DNA from: Nitrospira sp. ST-bin5
GTDB taxonomy: Bacteria; Nitrospirota; Nitrospiria; Nitrospirales; Nitrospiraceae
Assembly: GCA_002083555.1 (NCBI GenBank)
Contig: MSXN01000017.1
Coordinates: 1 to 47,298, forward strand
DNA length: 47,298 nt
Direction of reading: 5' to 3'
The position numbers and the translations under genes were made by a program. Under the pieces are notes generated by a model. It was not told the DNA's origin and made no database searches. It saw nothing but the letters and a program-made list of their open reading frames with translations. Shown here one piece after another: positions 31,796 through 39,336 of the stretch; the stretch's first letter is position 1, and each line of letters opens with the position of its first letter.

Positions 31796-32100
31796 AACCA
31801 AGATCGCTCGACCCGGAGCCAATATAATGGTTCCGGGCGACGGGAGAAAACCCTTTACCAGTTCATCGTTTAATACCGCATTTTGTGCAACCCGCTGGCT
31901 GTCTATCTAATAGAGGCCAGCGGATCAGCGTCCCCCAGAGTTCTTCCCCTCTTGACCGACATCCGCTCCCCCTCGTCTTTCTCCCCCCGTTCCTACAAAT
32001 TGATTCTCCTCGTCTCACTTTGCTAGAAGTCTGTCATCTCTCTCACATGTTTCCGTAGTCCGACAAGGTGGAGACTTTCTGACAGCAACAAAGGAGCGCT
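31796..32100. other. Intergenic region after ssrA with one hairpin
   Basis: No gene is supported in these 305 bases. A GC-rich hairpin at 31808-31840 (CCCGGAGCC/GGTTCCGGG plus a TCG/CGA extension, loop AATATAAT) lies 12 bases beyond the tmRNA end and may mark its 3' processing or termination, although no T-run follows. The rest is C/T-rich. The ribosome site AAAGGAG of the next gene is at the end. Confidence 0.5.
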
Positions 32101-32664
32101 ATGAATAACGATCTTGTGAAACATCTCGGCCCTCTGGCTTCGCTTGCTGGTGTATGGGAGGGAGACAAAGGTGCGGATGTGGCTCCTTCGGATAATCGAG
32201 GCACGGAGCGGAATGCGTTTCGTGAGCGGCTGACGTTCGAGCCGTTCGGGCCGGTCAAAAATCATGAGCAAGAACTCTATGGGCTGCGGTATTCGACCGT
32301 GGCCTGGCGACTCGGTGAAGATGCGCCGTTTCACGAGGAAACCGGGTATTGGCTCTGGGATGCCGCCGCTAAGCAGGTGCTGCGTTGTTTCGTCGTCCCG
32401 CGTGGGGTGACGGTGCTGGCCGGGGGAACAGTCGACACCAATGCGACGGATTTTGAGATTTCTGCGGGTGCGGGGTCGGATACCTATGGAATCTGCTCCA
32501 ATAAGTTTCTCGACCGGGAGTTCAAGACCGTTCGGTATGAACTCAAGATCACCGTGCATGGCCCTGAAAGTTTCAGTTATAGAGAGGACACGCAATTGAA
32601 GATCAAAGGGCAGAAGGAGATTTTTCACCATGCTGATGCCAACATGGTGAAACGAGTCGGATAG
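32101..32664 (+). CDS. Nitrobindin/FABP-like beta-barrel protein
   Basis: The 187-residue protein has the pattern LGPLASLAGVWEGDKGADVAP, close to the GxWxGxG start of the nitrobindin/THAP4 C-terminal (DUF1794) heme-binding barrel, then RERLTFEPFGPVKNHEQELYGLRYSTVAW, FHEETGYWLWD and a late FSYREDTQLKI strand. In nitrobindins a histidine from the later part binds haem; I cannot place it with certainty here. AAAGGAG precedes the ATG. The longer, less regular length (family about 160) makes this a tentative call. Alone on the plus strand between ssrA and the SUMF1-domain gene. Confidence 0.65.
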   Translation: MNNDLVKHLGPLASLAGVWEGDKGADVAPSDNRGTERNAFRERLTFEPFGPVKNHEQELYGLRYSTVAWRLGEDAPFHEETGYWLWDAAAKQVLRCFVVPRGVTVLAGGTVDTNATDFEISAGAGSDTYGICSNKFLDREFKTVRYELKITVHGPESFSYREDTQLKIKGQKEIFHHADANMVKRVG

Positions 32665-32910
32665 ATCCGCGGTTGTCGATCTGATGGAATGATGGCTGGT
32701 TTTCGTTACTCGAGCCTGTCGCGGTGTCTTCGAATGAGGTTGTTTTGTCTATAGGCAGGTGCGTCCCCGCCTGTGACATGACCGTCAATATTGTGTGGTG
32801 ATGGTGGATGCCCTAGATTTGCCGGCCTTTTTTCGGTACGTTGAAAGGCATGTGTGAGGCAATTGAGCAGCCTCATCGCCGGGTCGTTGAAATCCAAGTG
32901 AGGTTGGTGG

Positions 32911-34143
32911 ATGGACATTCGATCAGCGATTACCACGTTCATGGTGATGGTGATGGGATTGTCTTGTGCCGCCTCCCCCGTATGGGCGGATGAGACGGTA
33001 GCCCCCAAGTCAGAATCGACTCCAACACCGGTTCCCGCGATTCCCCCAGTCTCAGTGCCCAACCCAACCCTGCCAAAATCCCATGCGCAGGACGCTGAGA
33101 TGAAACCTCCGGTCAAGACTCAGGCTCCCGGAGCCTCGGCGGAAAGCACCGGTAAAGAAGCGGCTCCCGGAAAAACAGAATCCACTCAAACGCCATCCAA
33201 GCCCAAGTTGCAAGAAGGCGAGCAGAAGCCTCCGGTCAAGATGCCGGCTGCTGGTGGCCCGGTAGACAACGGGGGGAAGGAATCCGGCCCAATAAAACCC
33301 GACCCCGTGCCATCACCGTCTAAACCTAAGGCGCAGGAAAGCGAGATCAAGCCCGCGGCGAAGGGGCCGCATCCCGCCAATGGTGTGGCGGCCTCCAAGC
33401 CTGTGGTCCAGCCATCTGCGGAGATCACCGGGAAGGATGGGGCTCCCATGGTGTTGGTGCCGGCCGGCGAGTTTACGATGGGCAGCGACAAAGGCGACGA
33501 TGACGAGGCCCCCGTGCATCGCGTCTATGTCGACACCTTTTATCTCGACAAATTTGAAGTCACGAACGGGCGATTCGCCAAGTTCGTCGAGGCCATCCAG
33601 AGTGAACCGCCGTGGGGGTTTTCGGATAAGGATATGCCGGTGACTCATGCGGATCGGCCGGTACGCTGGGTGAGCTGGATGGATGCGATGGGGTATTGTC
33701 TCTGGGCCGGCAAGCGATTGCCTACCGAGGCAGAATGGGAGAAAGCGGCCCGCGGGACGGATGGGCGTATCTATCCCTGGGGAAGCGAGGTGCCGACGCC
33801 GGCCCATGCGGTGTTTGGCTTGAAAGAAGGCGGTGGCGAGACCGTCTCTCCCATCGGCAATCGCGACAAAGGGAGGAGCGCATACGGCGCCCACGACCTG
33901 GCCGGCAATCTTTATGAATGGGTGATGGATTGGTACGCGGAGGATTTCTATACCAACTTTGCCAAGAACCCGGCCATTAATCCGCGAGGGCCGAACGAAG
34001 GGACGTCGAAGGTTCAGCGCGGAGGATCTTATATCAACAACCCCTATCGGCTACGGTCATCGTTTCGGACAAAGGGCGATCCGACAGAGCAAGATCCGAA
34101 TGTCGGGTTTCGCTGTGCGCAGGAGGTGCCCAAACTGCCGTAA
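32911..34143 (+). CDS. Exported protein: repeat-rich linker plus SUMF1/FGE-like domain
   Basis: A signal peptide (residues 1-26, ending VWA-DE) is followed by a proline/lysine-rich linker (about 30-172) with three degenerate 41-residue units recognisable by PKSHAQDAEMKPPVK, PKLQEGEQKPPVK and PKAQESEIKPAAK at residues 55, 98 and 139. Residues 178-405 are a formylglycine-generating-enzyme (SUMF1) fold: MVLVPAGEFTMGSDKGDDDEAPVHRVYVDTFYLDKFEVTN, RLPTEAEWEKAARG and GGSYINN...GFRCAQE. The cysteine pair of true FGE is absent after GGSY, so it should not make formylglycine; it may bind a ligand or peptidoglycan-linked partner. The ATG is preceded by AGG-rich bases. Confidence 0.87.
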   Translation: MDIRSAITTFMVMVMGLSCAASPVWADETVAPKSESTPTPVPAIPPVSVPNPTLPKSHAQDAEMKPPVKTQAPGASAESTGKEAAPGKTESTQTPSKPKLQEGEQKPPVKMPAAGGPVDNGGKESGPIKPDPVPSPSKPKAQESEIKPAAKGPHPANGVAASKPVVQPSAEITGKDGAPMVLVPAGEFTMGSDKGDDDEAPVHRVYVDTFYLDKFEVTNGRFAKFVEAIQSEPPWGFSDKDMPVTHADRPVRWVSWMDAMGYCLWAGKRLPTEAEWEKAARGTDGRIYPWGSEVPTPAHAVFGLKEGGGETVSPIGNRDKGRSAYGAHDLAGNLYEWVMDWYAEDFYTNFAKNPAINPRGPNEGTSKVQRGGSYINNPYRLRSSFRTKGDPTEQDPNVGFRCAQEVPKLP

Positions 34144-34189
34144 GGCAGTTCAGGCACCTTCCGATCGCGAATCGGGAACCGTTCTCTCC

Positions 34190-34675
34190 CTACTCGCCTG
34201 CGGCCACGCCTTTTTTGTACGTCGTATACACGTAGACCGGAATCCCGGCATCCTTCAGTGTGGCCTGAATTAACGGCTGCACCTCGTCCCAGGTGAGTCC
34301 CCCTACGCCGGTGGCCAAGCGCGGCAAGGCCAAGCTCGTGACTTTCTGATCCTGGATTTCTTTCTTCAGCGCATGCAGGACGTGATTGATATTGGGCACC
34401 GTCGCTTTCCCGGGCCTGCTCTGATGGCCGTCCGGCGCTTCTTGCGTAAACAGGTTGATGATGACGGGCGATCCCGGCCCTTTCCAGCTCCACAGGCTTC
34501 CAGGCTTGGGATTGTAGGTCTGACAATAGTGGCGGAAGTCTTTGTACATGGCGGGCCATTGTTCCCGGAGGGCTAATGCGAGCCCTTGCTTAAAGTCGTC
34601 GTTGGGAGCAATGCCATGCGCGACCGCGCCAGCTTTGGAGAGGAGGATGTCACCGGTGACTTCTTTGATCATCAT
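34190..34675 (-). CDS. Macro domain protein
   Basis: Macro domains bind or hydrolyse ADP-ribose derivatives. The 161-residue protein starts MMIKEVTGDILLSKAGAVAHGIAPN, the usual strand-loop with GDI, and continues with NLFTQEAPDG and LPRLATGVGGLTWDEVQPLI, the phosphate-binding GxGGL-type loop of the fold. AAGGG lies shortly before the second ATG (34672), so the start may be at 34675 or 34672. It is single on the minus strand, convergent with the SUMF1-domain gene. No DarT-like toxin gene is next to it, so a DarTG toxin-antitoxin system is not indicated. Confidence 0.87.
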   Translation of the reverse strand: MMIKEVTGDILLSKAGAVAHGIAPNDDFKQGLALALREQWPAMYKDFRHYCQTYNPKPGSLWSWKGPGSPVIINLFTQEAPDGHQSRPGKATVPNINHVLHALKKEIQDQKVTSLALPRLATGVGGLTWDEVQPLIQATLKDAGIPVYVYTTYKKGVAAGE

Positions 34676-34927
34676 GAGCCCTTTCTGTAGTGAAGGATAA
34701 ATCCTGCAAGTGTCACAGGTAACAGATAAGTCGTCGATGCGACGAGGTCAATCGCAAAGGCATGGAAAATCTTTCACGTAGAAATCGTCGATGGGGCTAC
34801 CTGTTCGTCGTACAAGCTCGCGAGTGGGGTTACGCGGGCGGTTCATGGCGAAACGTGTTTTCCCTTCGCGATGGCGCGGATTATGCGTACCATTATGGTG
34901 CGGGATCACGGTTATGGAGGGGGAACC

Positions 34928-35275
34928 ATGAACATCCTTATCATCGGTGCGGTGCTCGGTCTGCTGATTTGGGGTCTGGTGTGCGGGAACGGCGTGATCC
35001 GAGTCATGACTCGGATCATCACCGGTGGTCTGACGCTGCTCTCTTTGGCCGGGATGATCTTTCTCTTCGGTGTGGGGCAGAAGGCGCATTGGACCAGCGA
35101 CGGACCCGGCATGTTGCTGATCATGATCGGCGTCGCGGCCTCCGGCTTCTTCGCCTTTCTCTTCGGGAGCCTGACATTTTTGCCCTCTTCACCTCAGCCC
35201 TCTCAACCGTCTGTAAATTTCAGCGAACTGATAGCGATGCTTTCCGAAAAAGGAAAAGGCCGCCCCTCAGAATAG
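34928..35275 (+). CDS. Small membrane protein of unknown function
   Basis: A 115-residue protein with two or three membrane segments (MNILIIGAVLGLLIWGLV; RIITGGLTLLSLAGMIFLFGVG; GMLLIMIGVAASGFFAFLFGSLTFL) and a charged C-terminal tail (SEKGKGRPSE). I used the ATG at 34928 with GGAGGGGG just before it; an upstream in-frame start at 34871 would make a hydrophilic stretch and has no ribosome site. No family recognised. Confidence 0.7.
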   Translation: MNILIIGAVLGLLIWGLVCGNGVIRVMTRIITGGLTLLSLAGMIFLFGVGQKAHWTSDGPGMLLIMIGVAASGFFAFLFGSLTFLPSSPQPSQPSVNFSELIAMLSEKGKGRPSE

Positions 35276-35344
35276 AGCTCTTTCGGCCCCGGTTCTAGCG
35301 CCCCCGTTCCATCTTTTAAGCTGTCGGCGTATGGTAGTGGTGCG

Positions 35345-35368
35345 TAGCTAAGGGCGAAGCTTTAGCTA
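35345..35368 (+). promoter_or_regulatory. Hairpin-forming palindrome before the PPK2 gene
   Basis: TAGCTAA (35345-35351) and TTAGCTA (35362-35368) form an inverted repeat with a 10-base loop, 33 bases before the PPK2 start codon. It may be an RNA hairpin in the leader or an operator; nothing else supports either. Confidence 0.3.
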
Positions 35369-35400
35369 TCCTCCTCGTCATGTCGTGGAAAGGGCCCAGA

Positions 35401-36219
35401 ATGAAACAGTATGAAGTGACATCTGCTGGGAAGTGTAAGCTGAAGGCATACGATCCGGATGAGACCGGGGAGTACAAGAAAACGGATCAGGGCAAGGACA
35501 AGGCCAAAGCGGATACGGCAAGACTTATCGCTCGACTCGCAGGATTGCAGGAGCGTCTCTATGCCAATGCCACACGATCGGTGCTCATCGTGTTGCAAGG
35601 CATGGACACGAGCGGCAAAGACGGGACGATTCGGAATGTGATGTCCGGCGTGAATCCCCAGGGCTGCAAGGTCGTGGCCTTTAAGGCGCCGTCCCAAGAC
35701 GAACTGGCGCGCGACTTTCTCTGGCGTGTGCACAGGGAAGTGCCGCCTAAGGGACATATCGGTATCTTCAACCGATCCCATTACGAAGATGTGCTCATCA
35801 CGCGGGTGCATGGATGGGTGTCTGATGCCGTCGTGAAACGGCGCTTCAATCAGATCAAGGAGTTTGAAGAACTGCTGCATGAAAACGGTACGGTGATCCT
35901 GAAATTCTTTCTCCATATTTCAAAAGCCGAACAGAAGGAACGACTTGAAGCCCGTATCGCCGATCCGGAAAAGCGCTGGAAGTGGAATTCCGGCGACTTG
36001 GAGGAGCGGAAGTTGTGGGAGGGATACATGCGGGCCTTTGAAGACGTGATCTCGGCGACTAGCACGAGACATGCGCCCTGGTACATCGTGCCGGCGAACC
36101 GAAAGTGGTACCGCAATCTGGTGGTGGCGGAGCTGGTCGCTGAGGCGCTTGAAGGCCTGAAGCTCAAGACGCCACCGGGGCCAGAGGGCGTTGATTTTTC
36201 CACGCTCAAAATCGACTAA
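35401..36219 (+). CDS. ppk2: Polyphosphate kinase 2 family protein
   Basis: PPK2 enzymes phosphorylate nucleotides with polyphosphate. The 272-residue protein has Walker A GMDTSGKDG (67-75), the following IRNVMSGVNPQGCKVVAFKAPSQDELARDFLWRVHREVPPKGHIGIFNRSHYEDVLITRVHGW core with the Walker B-like aspartate and the R-H-Y-E-D-V-L segment, and lid arginines in QKERLEARIADPEKRWKWNSGDLEER. Length and absence of a second copy point to a one-domain enzyme. I used the ATG at 35401; AAAGGG lies 7-8 bases before it. ADP versus AMP preference cannot be decided here. Confidence 0.93.
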   Translation: MKQYEVTSAGKCKLKAYDPDETGEYKKTDQGKDKAKADTARLIARLAGLQERLYANATRSVLIVLQGMDTSGKDGTIRNVMSGVNPQGCKVVAFKAPSQDELARDFLWRVHREVPPKGHIGIFNRSHYEDVLITRVHGWVSDAVVKRRFNQIKEFEELLHENGTVILKFFLHISKAEQKERLEARIADPEKRWKWNSGDLEERKLWEGYMRAFEDVISATSTRHAPWYIVPANRKWYRNLVVAELVAEALEGLKLKTPPGPEGVDFSTLKID

Positions 36220-36368
36220 TACGACAAGGAAATGAAGTAGCCTGAAGTAGATATTGGTGAGATAGAGTTATTCGCAAGGTAGGGTCTTGAATGTACGTAA
36301 ATTGTTCGGTACGCTGCTTCAAGCCGCTAGCTCGCTCTACCTACAATCTCTTGAGAAGGAGTCTTCAG

Positions 36369-36671
36369 ATGCGACACGCGATTCTTGTTTCTCTCACTCT
36401 TTGTACTCTGGTTATCGGGTCCGCGTTCGTGGCGTCTGCCCAGGTGCCCTCGGCTGGTGATATGCAGCAGAAGCTTGACCAGGAGATGGCGACTGCGAAA
36501 CGCTCTGCCACCGAATCTTCGTCCAGCGTCCGGCAGGGGGCCAGTAACGTGAAGACCGAGGCCGAACGGAAGATGGAGGAGACAGCGGCCCAACACAAGG
36601 GTCAGGCTGAAGGGAAAATGACGGAAGAAATCGAGAAGGCGAAGCGGAAAGCTCAAGGGTCAGGCTACTAA
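36369..36671 (+). CDS. Small exported, helical protein of unknown function
   Basis: A signal peptide (MRHAILVSLTLCTLVIGSAFVASAQ) is followed by about 76 charged, Ala/Lys/Glu-rich residues with helical heptad character (QKLDQEMATAKRSATESSSSVRQ and EAERKMEETAAQHKGQAEGKMTEEIEKAKRKAQ). It looks like a periplasmic LEA-like or lipoprotein-Lpp-like helix; no family is certain. The ATG at 36369 is preceded by GAGAAGGAG. A perfect terminator follows 21 bases after the stop. Confidence 0.8.
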   Translation: MRHAILVSLTLCTLVIGSAFVASAQVPSAGDMQQKLDQEMATAKRSATESSSSVRQGASNVKTEAERKMEETAAQHKGQAEGKMTEEIEKAKRKAQGSGY

Positions 36672-36692
36672 AGAGTCCGACGGTTCCGTTGA

Positions 36693-36735
36693 GAAATGGG
36701 GGAACAGCCTTACAGCTGTTCCCCCATTTCATTTG
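36693..36735 (+). terminator. Perfect 16-bp stem terminator
   Basis: GAAATGGGGGAACAGC (36693-36708) and GCTGTTCCCCCATTTC (36715-36730) are exact reverse complements with a 6-base loop. A-rich before and T-containing bases after make it a terminator that could work in both directions for the 36369-36671 gene. Confidence 0.8.
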
Positions 36736-36834
36736 CGGCCACAGAAGAGTCACCGACAGAACCAACAAAATTCGAACCGTCTTCGGGCATAGGTTATGCT
36801 TTATAGCCTTGAGGAAAAATTCAGGCTTTCTCCA

Positions 36835-36863
36835 TTGACATGGTTTTCTAATGGGCGTAGATC
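36835..36863 (+). promoter_or_regulatory. Possible sigma70 promoter for the 36963 small ORF
   Basis: TTGACA at 36835-36840 is a perfect -35 box; 17 bases later TAGATC at 36858-36863 is a weak -10 box (three matches). It lies about 100 bases before the ATG at 36963. Confidence 0.3.
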
Positions 36864-36962
36864 GGAATTGCGGCCTATGATTTTCGGAAGTGCGGGAGAT
36901 CGGGCAGACCGCGCGGCTGCTATCCAGGTCTCTCGATAACTTTATCTGAAAGGAGGGTGGAT

Positions 36963-37034
36963 ATGAGCGACGCAACGCCACCTGGTCCGTCAGGCCCGTC
37001 GATGCGGAGGCGGGTTTCTCGTCGGTCGTCCTAG
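36963..37034 (+). CDS. Small ORF, 23 codons, strong ribosome site
   Basis: A 23-residue product rich in Pro, Ser and Arg (MSDATPPGPSGP at the start; the end is basic and Arg-rich). AGGAGG ends 6 bases before the ATG, one of the strongest ribosome sites in the window. No family is known to me. It may be a real micro-protein, a leader peptide, or chance. Confidence 0.4.
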   Translation: MSDATPPGPSGPSMRRRVSRRSS

Positions 37035-37418
37035 TCGATTCTCTCCAGGCCGTGCCGTGAAGGCACGAATAACCATCAGGTATCAGCCTGATCATGGTGG
37101 AGGGTCTGTGCTAGAGCGAGGAACATCAGTACCTGGGATTGACGAAGTCTCCCCCGATTAGAAACATAATCGCATTTCTCATCGTACGGGTCTGTACGGG
37201 CCGCGACATCGGAATACTGTTCCCGGCGTCCTAAGCGCCACACGCGGGCGACCTCCTATCATAGTGCAAGGTCGCCCGTGCTGTTACTTATCTCGTGAAA
37301 ATATCCTCCAACATCGTTGTCGCCTCGCTCAATGCTTCGCCGTACACCAAGAGTACAACTCAGCATGTCGTTCACTGCCGCCTTGTTGGAGAATATTGTG
37401 CCGCGCGAACCAGGGTTA
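37035..37418. other. Intergenic region with hairpins and repeat copy 3
   Basis: No gene is supported. Two small hairpins follow the small ORF (CGTGCC/GGCACG near 37052-37068 and CCATCAGG/CCTGAT near 37074-37092). A GC-rich hairpin CGGGCGACCT/AGGTCGCCCG lies at 37245-37278. The palindromic repeat copy 3 occupies 37300-37397. Confidence 0.55.
37300..37397. repeat. Palindromic repeat element, diverged copy 3
   Basis: AATATCCTCCAACA (37300-37313) and TGTTGGAGAATATT (37384-37397) are inverted repeats with one mismatch. The interior keeps the plan of copies 1 and 2 (TCGCCTCGCTCAATGC..., a GTAC...GTAC inner pair, ending CTGCCGCCTTG) but the end sequences differ, so it is probably a distant relative or a decayed copy. 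It lies just beyond the end of the permease gene. Confidence 0.6.
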
Positions 37419-38783
37419 TTACCCCTGAAGATTCTGAGGTCTACGCCAGACGTAGTAGAGCGGGATGCCGCTCAGGACGGTGGCCGCGCCGTAAAGGGAT
37501 TCTAGTGGTCGCTCGAGCACACTGGAAATAACCAGGGTAGCCGCTCCGCAGACGAGTGTGATCGGCAAGATTGGATAGAGCGGAGCGCGAAAATGTTGTG
37601 GATGGGTGGAGCCTGTCTGACGAAGGCGGAAGATCGTGGAGAGAGTCAGGGCCATGAACAGAGAAAGGACCAAGCCGCTATAGACCAGGAGTTGTTCGAA
37701 CGTGCCACTGAGAATCAGCAGCGAAGCCCAGAGGCTTTGGAAGATGATCGCGCGGGCTGGCACATTGGTTTGAGGATGGATCTGGGCGAGCCAGGGGCTG
37801 ATCATGCCGTCGCGCGCCATGGCCCAATAGACACGGGGTCCGGCCCAGGTCATCGCGCTCACCGCGCCCGCAATAGAGAGACAGAGGACGGTGGCAACCA
37901 GTCGCCCGCCCTGCGGTCCCCACAATGCGGCGGCGACTTTCTCCGCCACCGGCACAATGGGTTCCTGTGCCAGTTCTGTGATGGACAAGGCTGAGAGGTA
38001 GACGACATTCAGCAAGAGATAGATGACGGCGACGAACGCCGTTCCCCCGATCATGATTCTGGGCAGGGTTTTCTGGGGATTTACGATATCCGCGGCGATG
38101 TAGCCGGCGACGTTCCAGCCGAGGTAGCAGTAGGTGACGATGACGAGGGCGATGGCGGCGGTTCCAATCGTGGGCGCCTGCGTGATGGGTGCGGTGAGGA
38201 AAGGGCGCTCCTGCCCGATCACGGCCGACAGTCCTCCGAGAATCAGCCCTCCGATGGCCACGACTTTGGTGGTGGTGAGTATCAGCTGCAGGCGGCCCCC
38301 TGTTCCGACGCCTCGACAATGGATGAAGGTCGCGCTCCAAAGAAGCATAAGCGAGAGGCCCTTTGCGATCCACCCTTGTTCATCCTGAATCGGAACGACG
38401 CGCATCGCATAGGACGAGAAGCTGATGGCCGAGGCTGCCACGGCGGCGCCGAAGCCGATGGTGAACGATGTCCAGCCGCTGAGGAAGGCCAAGAGCGGTC
38501 CGTAGGCTTCTTTCAGGTAGACATAGTCCCCGCCAGCGTGCGGCAGTCGTGAGCCCAGCTCGCCATAGACCATCGCGCCGCCGATGGCAAAGAGAGCGCC
38601 CATGAACCATAAGAGGAGAATCAACAGCGGATCGCCGAGATCCCTGGCCATGATGCCGGTCGTCGTGAAGATACCGCCTCCGATGATATTGCTGACGAGG
38701 ACACAGGAGGCGGTAAACCAGCCGATGCGCAGAGGTGTGGACTGATCCGGTTGCAACGATGTAGATGGCATGGTTGCCGGCAT
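37419..38783 (-). CDS. APC family amino acid permease
   Basis: A 454-residue, 12-helix transporter. ASCVLVSNIIGGGIFTTTGIMA is the first-helix signature of APC proteins with the unwound GxGIF-like GGGIF turn. LGSRLPHAGGDYVYLKEAYGPLLAFLSGWTSFTIG and the central ALVIVTYCYLGWNVAGYIAADIVNPQKTLPR match amino acid-polyamine-organocation carriers. The start is uncertain: ATGs at 38861, 38783 and 38771 are in frame, none with a convincing ribosome site; I used 38783 because the transporter core begins soon after it. Substrate unknown. Confidence 0.9.
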   Translation of the reverse strand: MPATMPSTSLQPDQSTPLRIGWFTASCVLVSNIIGGGIFTTTGIMARDLGDPLLILLLWFMGALFAIGGAMVYGELGSRLPHAGGDYVYLKEAYGPLLAFLSGWTSFTIGFGAAVAASAISFSSYAMRVVPIQDEQGWIAKGLSLMLLWSATFIHCRGVGTGGRLQLILTTTKVVAIGGLILGGLSAVIGQERPFLTAPITQAPTIGTAAIALVIVTYCYLGWNVAGYIAADIVNPQKTLPRIMIGGTAFVAVIYLLLNVVYLSALSITELAQEPIVPVAEKVAAALWGPQGGRLVATVLCLSIAGAVSAMTWAGPRVYWAMARDGMISPWLAQIHPQTNVPARAIIFQSLWASLLILSGTFEQLLVYSGLVLSLFMALTLSTIFRLRQTGSTHPQHFRAPLYPILPITLVCGAATLVISSVLERPLESLYGAATVLSGIPLYYVWRRPQNLQG

Positions 38784-38946
38784 GATGCGCGGAAAATGGC
38801 TGTGAGGCAAGGTGAAGTTAGGCAACTGCCTGGTGTTTTGAGCTGTGCAGACCTCTTCCATTTGTGTCAGATCGAACGCTGCCCCCGCCTTGTTTCTCCG
38901 AGCATGGCCCCTTTACAATACTTCTCTCTCACCGAAGGAGGCCGCC

Positions 38947-39297
38947 ATGGGTCTTGCCGACAATAAGTGCATTCCCTGTCGCGGCGGTGTGCCGCCGGTT
39001 CCCGCTGATCGTGCGCAGGCGCTGCTGAAAGAATTGGGACGGGGCTGGTTGCTAAATGGTGCAGGACATCTTGAACGGCTCTATACTTTCAAGGACTTTG
39101 CGCAGGCGTTGGCTTATGTGAATCGAGTGAGCGCCATCGCCGAGGCCGAAGGCCATCATCCTGACCTCTATCTGGCTTGGGGGAAGTGCAAGGTGGAGAT
39201 CTGGACGCACAAGATCAACGGTTTGACGGAGAGCGATTTCTATCTCGCGGCAAAAGCCGACCGGGAATTCGAGCCATTTCGAGCCGCAGAATCCTAA
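38947..39297 (+). CDS. 4a-hydroxytetrahydrobiopterin dehydratase (PCD/DCoH)
   Basis: Dehydrates 4a-hydroxy-tetrahydropterin for reuse; in bacteria it is also linked to pterin cofactors other than those of phenylalanine hydroxylase. The 116-residue protein has the active-site motif EAEGHHPDLYLAWGKCKVEIWTHKINGLTESDFYLAA. The N-terminus has an extra pair of cysteines (CIPC at 8-11, within NKCIPCRGG) found in several non-enteric members. AAGGAGG lies 5 bases before the ATG, which settles the start (an upstream ATG at 38845 is rejected). It ends 39 bases before the radical SAM gene. Confidence 0.92.
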   Translation: MGLADNKCIPCRGGVPPVPADRAQALLKELGRGWLLNGAGHLERLYTFKDFAQALAYVNRVSAIAEAEGHHPDLYLAWGKCKVEIWTHKINGLTESDFYLAAKADREFEPFRAAES

Positions 39298-39336
39298 GCC
39301 AGGCGATCTTGCCATGATGAATGGACGAGGCAACAG

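Noticed and set aside
34190..34675. DarTG-like toxin-antitoxin system
   Set aside because: Only the macro domain is present; no DarT-like gene is next to it.
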